Of a DNA stretch of 6,038 nucleotides, positions 5,014-6,038 are shown one piece after another (position 1 is the first letter of the stretch; each line of letters starts with the position of its first letter). The notes under the pieces were generated by a model. That model was not told where the DNA came from. It was given only the letters and a program-made list of their open reading frames with translations, and ran no database searches. The stretch is from Castellaniella sp. UBA6218 (lineage in GTDB: Bacteria > Pseudomonadota > Gammaproteobacteria > Burkholderiales > Burkholderiaceae_B): the NCBI GenBank assembly GCA_002421865.1, contig DISE01000008.1:1-6038 (forward strand). The letters run 5' to 3'. Position numbers and translations under genes: made by a program.

Positions 5014-6038
5014 CAGTGAACCATCAAGACGAAGAAAGTGAGAAACACCATGATGCCGATGATCATGGCGAAGGCGTAGTGATAGATGTAGCCGGACTGC
5101 AGCAGGCGGGCCGTGGCGGCCGCAGCCCCCACCAGGCGCGCGCTGCCGTTGATGATCAGGCCGTCGATGAGGCCGCGGTCGCCGCCCTGCCACAGGCCGC
5201 GCCCCAGGGCGCGCGTGAAGCGGGCGATGACGTTTTCATTGAACCAGTCGAAGTAGTACTTGTTGTCCAGCAGGCGGTAGACCGGCGCCAGGCCGCGGGC
5301 GAACGCCGCGGGCACCGACGGGTTCACCAGCCAGCAGTACCAGGCGACCACAAAACCGGCCAGCAGCAGCAGGAACGGCACCGAGGTGAAGCCGTGCAGC
5401 GCGAAGGCCACCCAGCCGTGCCATTCGTGGGCCAGTTCGGCCATGGCCGGATGGTGTGAAGCGACCGTGATGGCCTTGCCGAAATAGCCGTCGAACAGCA
5501 GCGGATCGATGAACCAGACCCCGGCCACCACCGACATCACCGCCAGCAGCACCAGCGGCAGCGTCACCACCCAGGGCGATTCCTTGGGCAGGCCGCCGCC
5601 GTGGTGGGCGTCGTGGCCGTGATCGCCATGCGCGTGGCCGTCGTGGCCATGCGCGTCGTGGCCGTGGGCCGCCAGGGTGCGGCCTTCGTCATGATGGACG
5701 TGGGCCGGGCCGTGCACGGTGTCGAAGCGCTCCTTGCCGTGGAAGACCAGGAAGTACAGGCGGAAGGAGTACAGCGAGGTCACGAACACGCCGCACAGCG
5801 TCGCGTAATAGGCGAAGCTCGCGCCCCAGACGTTGGCCGCGCCGGCGGCCTCGATGATGTGTTCCTTGGAATAGAAACCCGAGAAGAACGGCGTGCCCAC
5901 CAGGGCCAGCGTGCCGATCAGCATGGTGATCCAGGTGATCGGCATGTATTTGCGCAGGCCACCCATGTGACGCATGTCCTGGTCGTGGTGCATGCCCAGG
6001 ATCACCGAGCCCGCGCCCAGGAACAGCAGCGCCTTGAA
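5013..6038 (-). CDS. nuoL: NADH-quinone oxidoreductase subunit L (NuoL), C-terminal 341 residues (start beyond right window edge)
   Basis: NuoL is the most distal antiporter-like subunit of complex I, whose long lateral helix runs along the membrane arm. The frame enters the window at 6038 with FKALLFLGAGS, typical of the middle of NuoL, so the start and roughly the first half are missing. Next come HDQDMRHMGGL (5943-5975) and GTPFFSGFYSKE, where the Lys at 5865-5867 matches the pumping Lys of the last half-channel (E. coli K399). A loop very rich in His follows (5601-5714), then KESPWVV and further membrane helices. DNKYYFDWFNENVI marks the start of the lateral-helix region, and a last hydrophobic helix ends in VLMVH. 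The TGA at 5015-5013 overlaps the nuoM ATG by one base. The GTG at 6005 is an internal Val codon of this gene and not a start. Confidence 0.97.
   Translation of the reverse strand, partial: FKALLFLGAGSVILGMHHDQDMRHMGGLRKYMPITWITMLIGTLALVGTPFFSGFYSKEHIIEAAGAANVWGASFAYYATLCGVFVTSLYSFRLYFLVFHGKERFDTVHGPAHVHHDEGRTLAAHGHDAHGHDGHAHGDHGHDAHHGGGLPKESPWVVTLPLVLLAVMSVVAGVWFIDPLLFDGYFGKAITVASHHPAMAELAHEWHGWVAFALHGFTSVPFLLLLAGFVVAWYCWLVNPSVPAAFARGLAPVYRLLDNKYYFDWFNENVIARFTRALGRGLWQGGDRGLIDGLIINGSARLVGAAAATARLLQSGYIYHYAFAMIIGIMVFLTFFVLMVH
5601..5714 (-). other. His-rich loop of NuoL
   Basis: This part of nuoL encodes 38 residues, of which 14 are His, mixed with Asp, Gly and Ala in patterns such as HGHDAHGHDGHAHGDHGHD. 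It lies between the helix ending LYFLVFHGKERF and the helix starting at ESPWVVTLPL, so it is a solvent-exposed connection of the membrane subunit. The composition could bind Zn, Ni or other divalent metal ions, but that is inference. I recall shorter or variable His-rich stretches at the same place in other betaproteobacterial NuoL proteins, so the feature itself is probably lineage-typical. Confidence 0.7.
5610..5663. repeat. Short degenerate direct repeats inside the NuoL His-rich loop
   Basis: GTCGTGGCC occurs at 5610-5618, 5640-5648 and 5655-5663 (30 and 15 bp apart), and GCCATGCGCGT at 5625-5635 and 5646-5656 (21 bp apart). All spacings are multiples of three, so gain or loss of a unit would keep the nuoL frame. 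The repeats encode the HGHDAHGHDGHA-type residues on the minus strand. Confidence 0.6.

Noticed and set aside
1678..5019. A 1113-codon plus-strand open frame running antisense through the DUF2818 gene, nuoN and nuoM
   Set aside because: In nuoN and nuoM it is exactly codon-aligned with the sense frame, and the 12-nt gap between the two genes keeps the register. Stops would appear only where the sense strand uses TTA, CTA or TCA, and these rare codons are absent from both genes. The product is Gln/His/Asp/Arg/Gly-rich, which is what CTG, GTG/ATG, ATC and GCG/GCC codons give when read in reverse; it has no hydrophobic core or recognisable domain.
5014..5193. The 60-residue N-terminal extension of nuoM to an ATG at 5193
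   Set aside because: It overlaps the conserved nuoL C-terminus in another frame, is Arg/His/Pro-rich, and NuoM normally begins just before the PWL-type first helix.
5016..5459. A 147-codon plus-strand open frame antisense to nuoL
   Set aside because: It has the same codon-aligned antisense geometry and biased composition; it ends where nuoL uses a TCA serine codon.
1..6038. Mobile elements, CRISPR repeats, tRNA/rRNA genes or a hidden defence or secretion system
   Set aside because: No transposase, integrase, terminal repeats, regular spacer array or RNA-gene-like stretch was seen; the window is fully occupied by housekeeping genes, and its only gap above 100 bp is 272-382.

Overview
The window is GC-rich chromosomal DNA with tightly packed genes. 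The gene content and the protein sequences point to a betaproteobacterium of the Burkholderiales, most likely an Alcaligenaceae member (Bordetella/Achromobacter-like). The genus assignment is inferred from recognised protein sequences and was not checked by a search.

Layout, left to right. Positions 2-271 (minus strand) hold the first 90 codons of serB, phosphoserine phosphatase, running off the left edge. A 111-bp divergent intergenic region (272-382) separates it from a plus-strand gene (383-1462) for an FMN-dependent alpha-hydroxy-acid oxidase/dehydrogenase of the glycolate oxidase/lactate dehydrogenase family. That gene ends only 13 bp from the convergent end of a minus-strand run occupying 1476-6038. 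Read in the direction of transcription (right to left), this run is the distal part of the respiratory complex I operon: nuoL (3' part only), nuoM, nuoN, then a small DUF2818-type membrane protein gene. nuoL and nuoM overlap by one base (TGATG), nuoM and nuoN are 12 nt apart, and nuoN and the DUF2818 gene are 16 nt apart, so they are very probably one transcript.

How the genes work together: NuoL, NuoM and NuoN are the three antiporter-like subunits forming the distal proton-pumping arm of NADH:ubiquinone oxidoreductase. The charged residues needed for pumping are visible in all three. The DUF2818 protein is a conserved operon companion of unknown function and is unusually long here. The alpha-hydroxy-acid oxidase is a flavoenzyme whose substrate cannot be named from sequence. 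SerB is the last step of serine biosynthesis. I see no functional link between these two genes and complex I beyond proximity.

I found no mobile element, CRISPR array, RNA gene, phage or defence gene, and nothing that looks like an undescribed multigene system. The points most worth checking are an active-site Tyr-to-Trp change in the flavoenzyme, the enlarged DUF2818 protein with two apparent extra membrane segments, and a His-rich loop in NuoL encoded by short DNA repeats. Very long open frames antisense to these genes, including one of about 3.3 kb, are explained by codon bias and are rejected.
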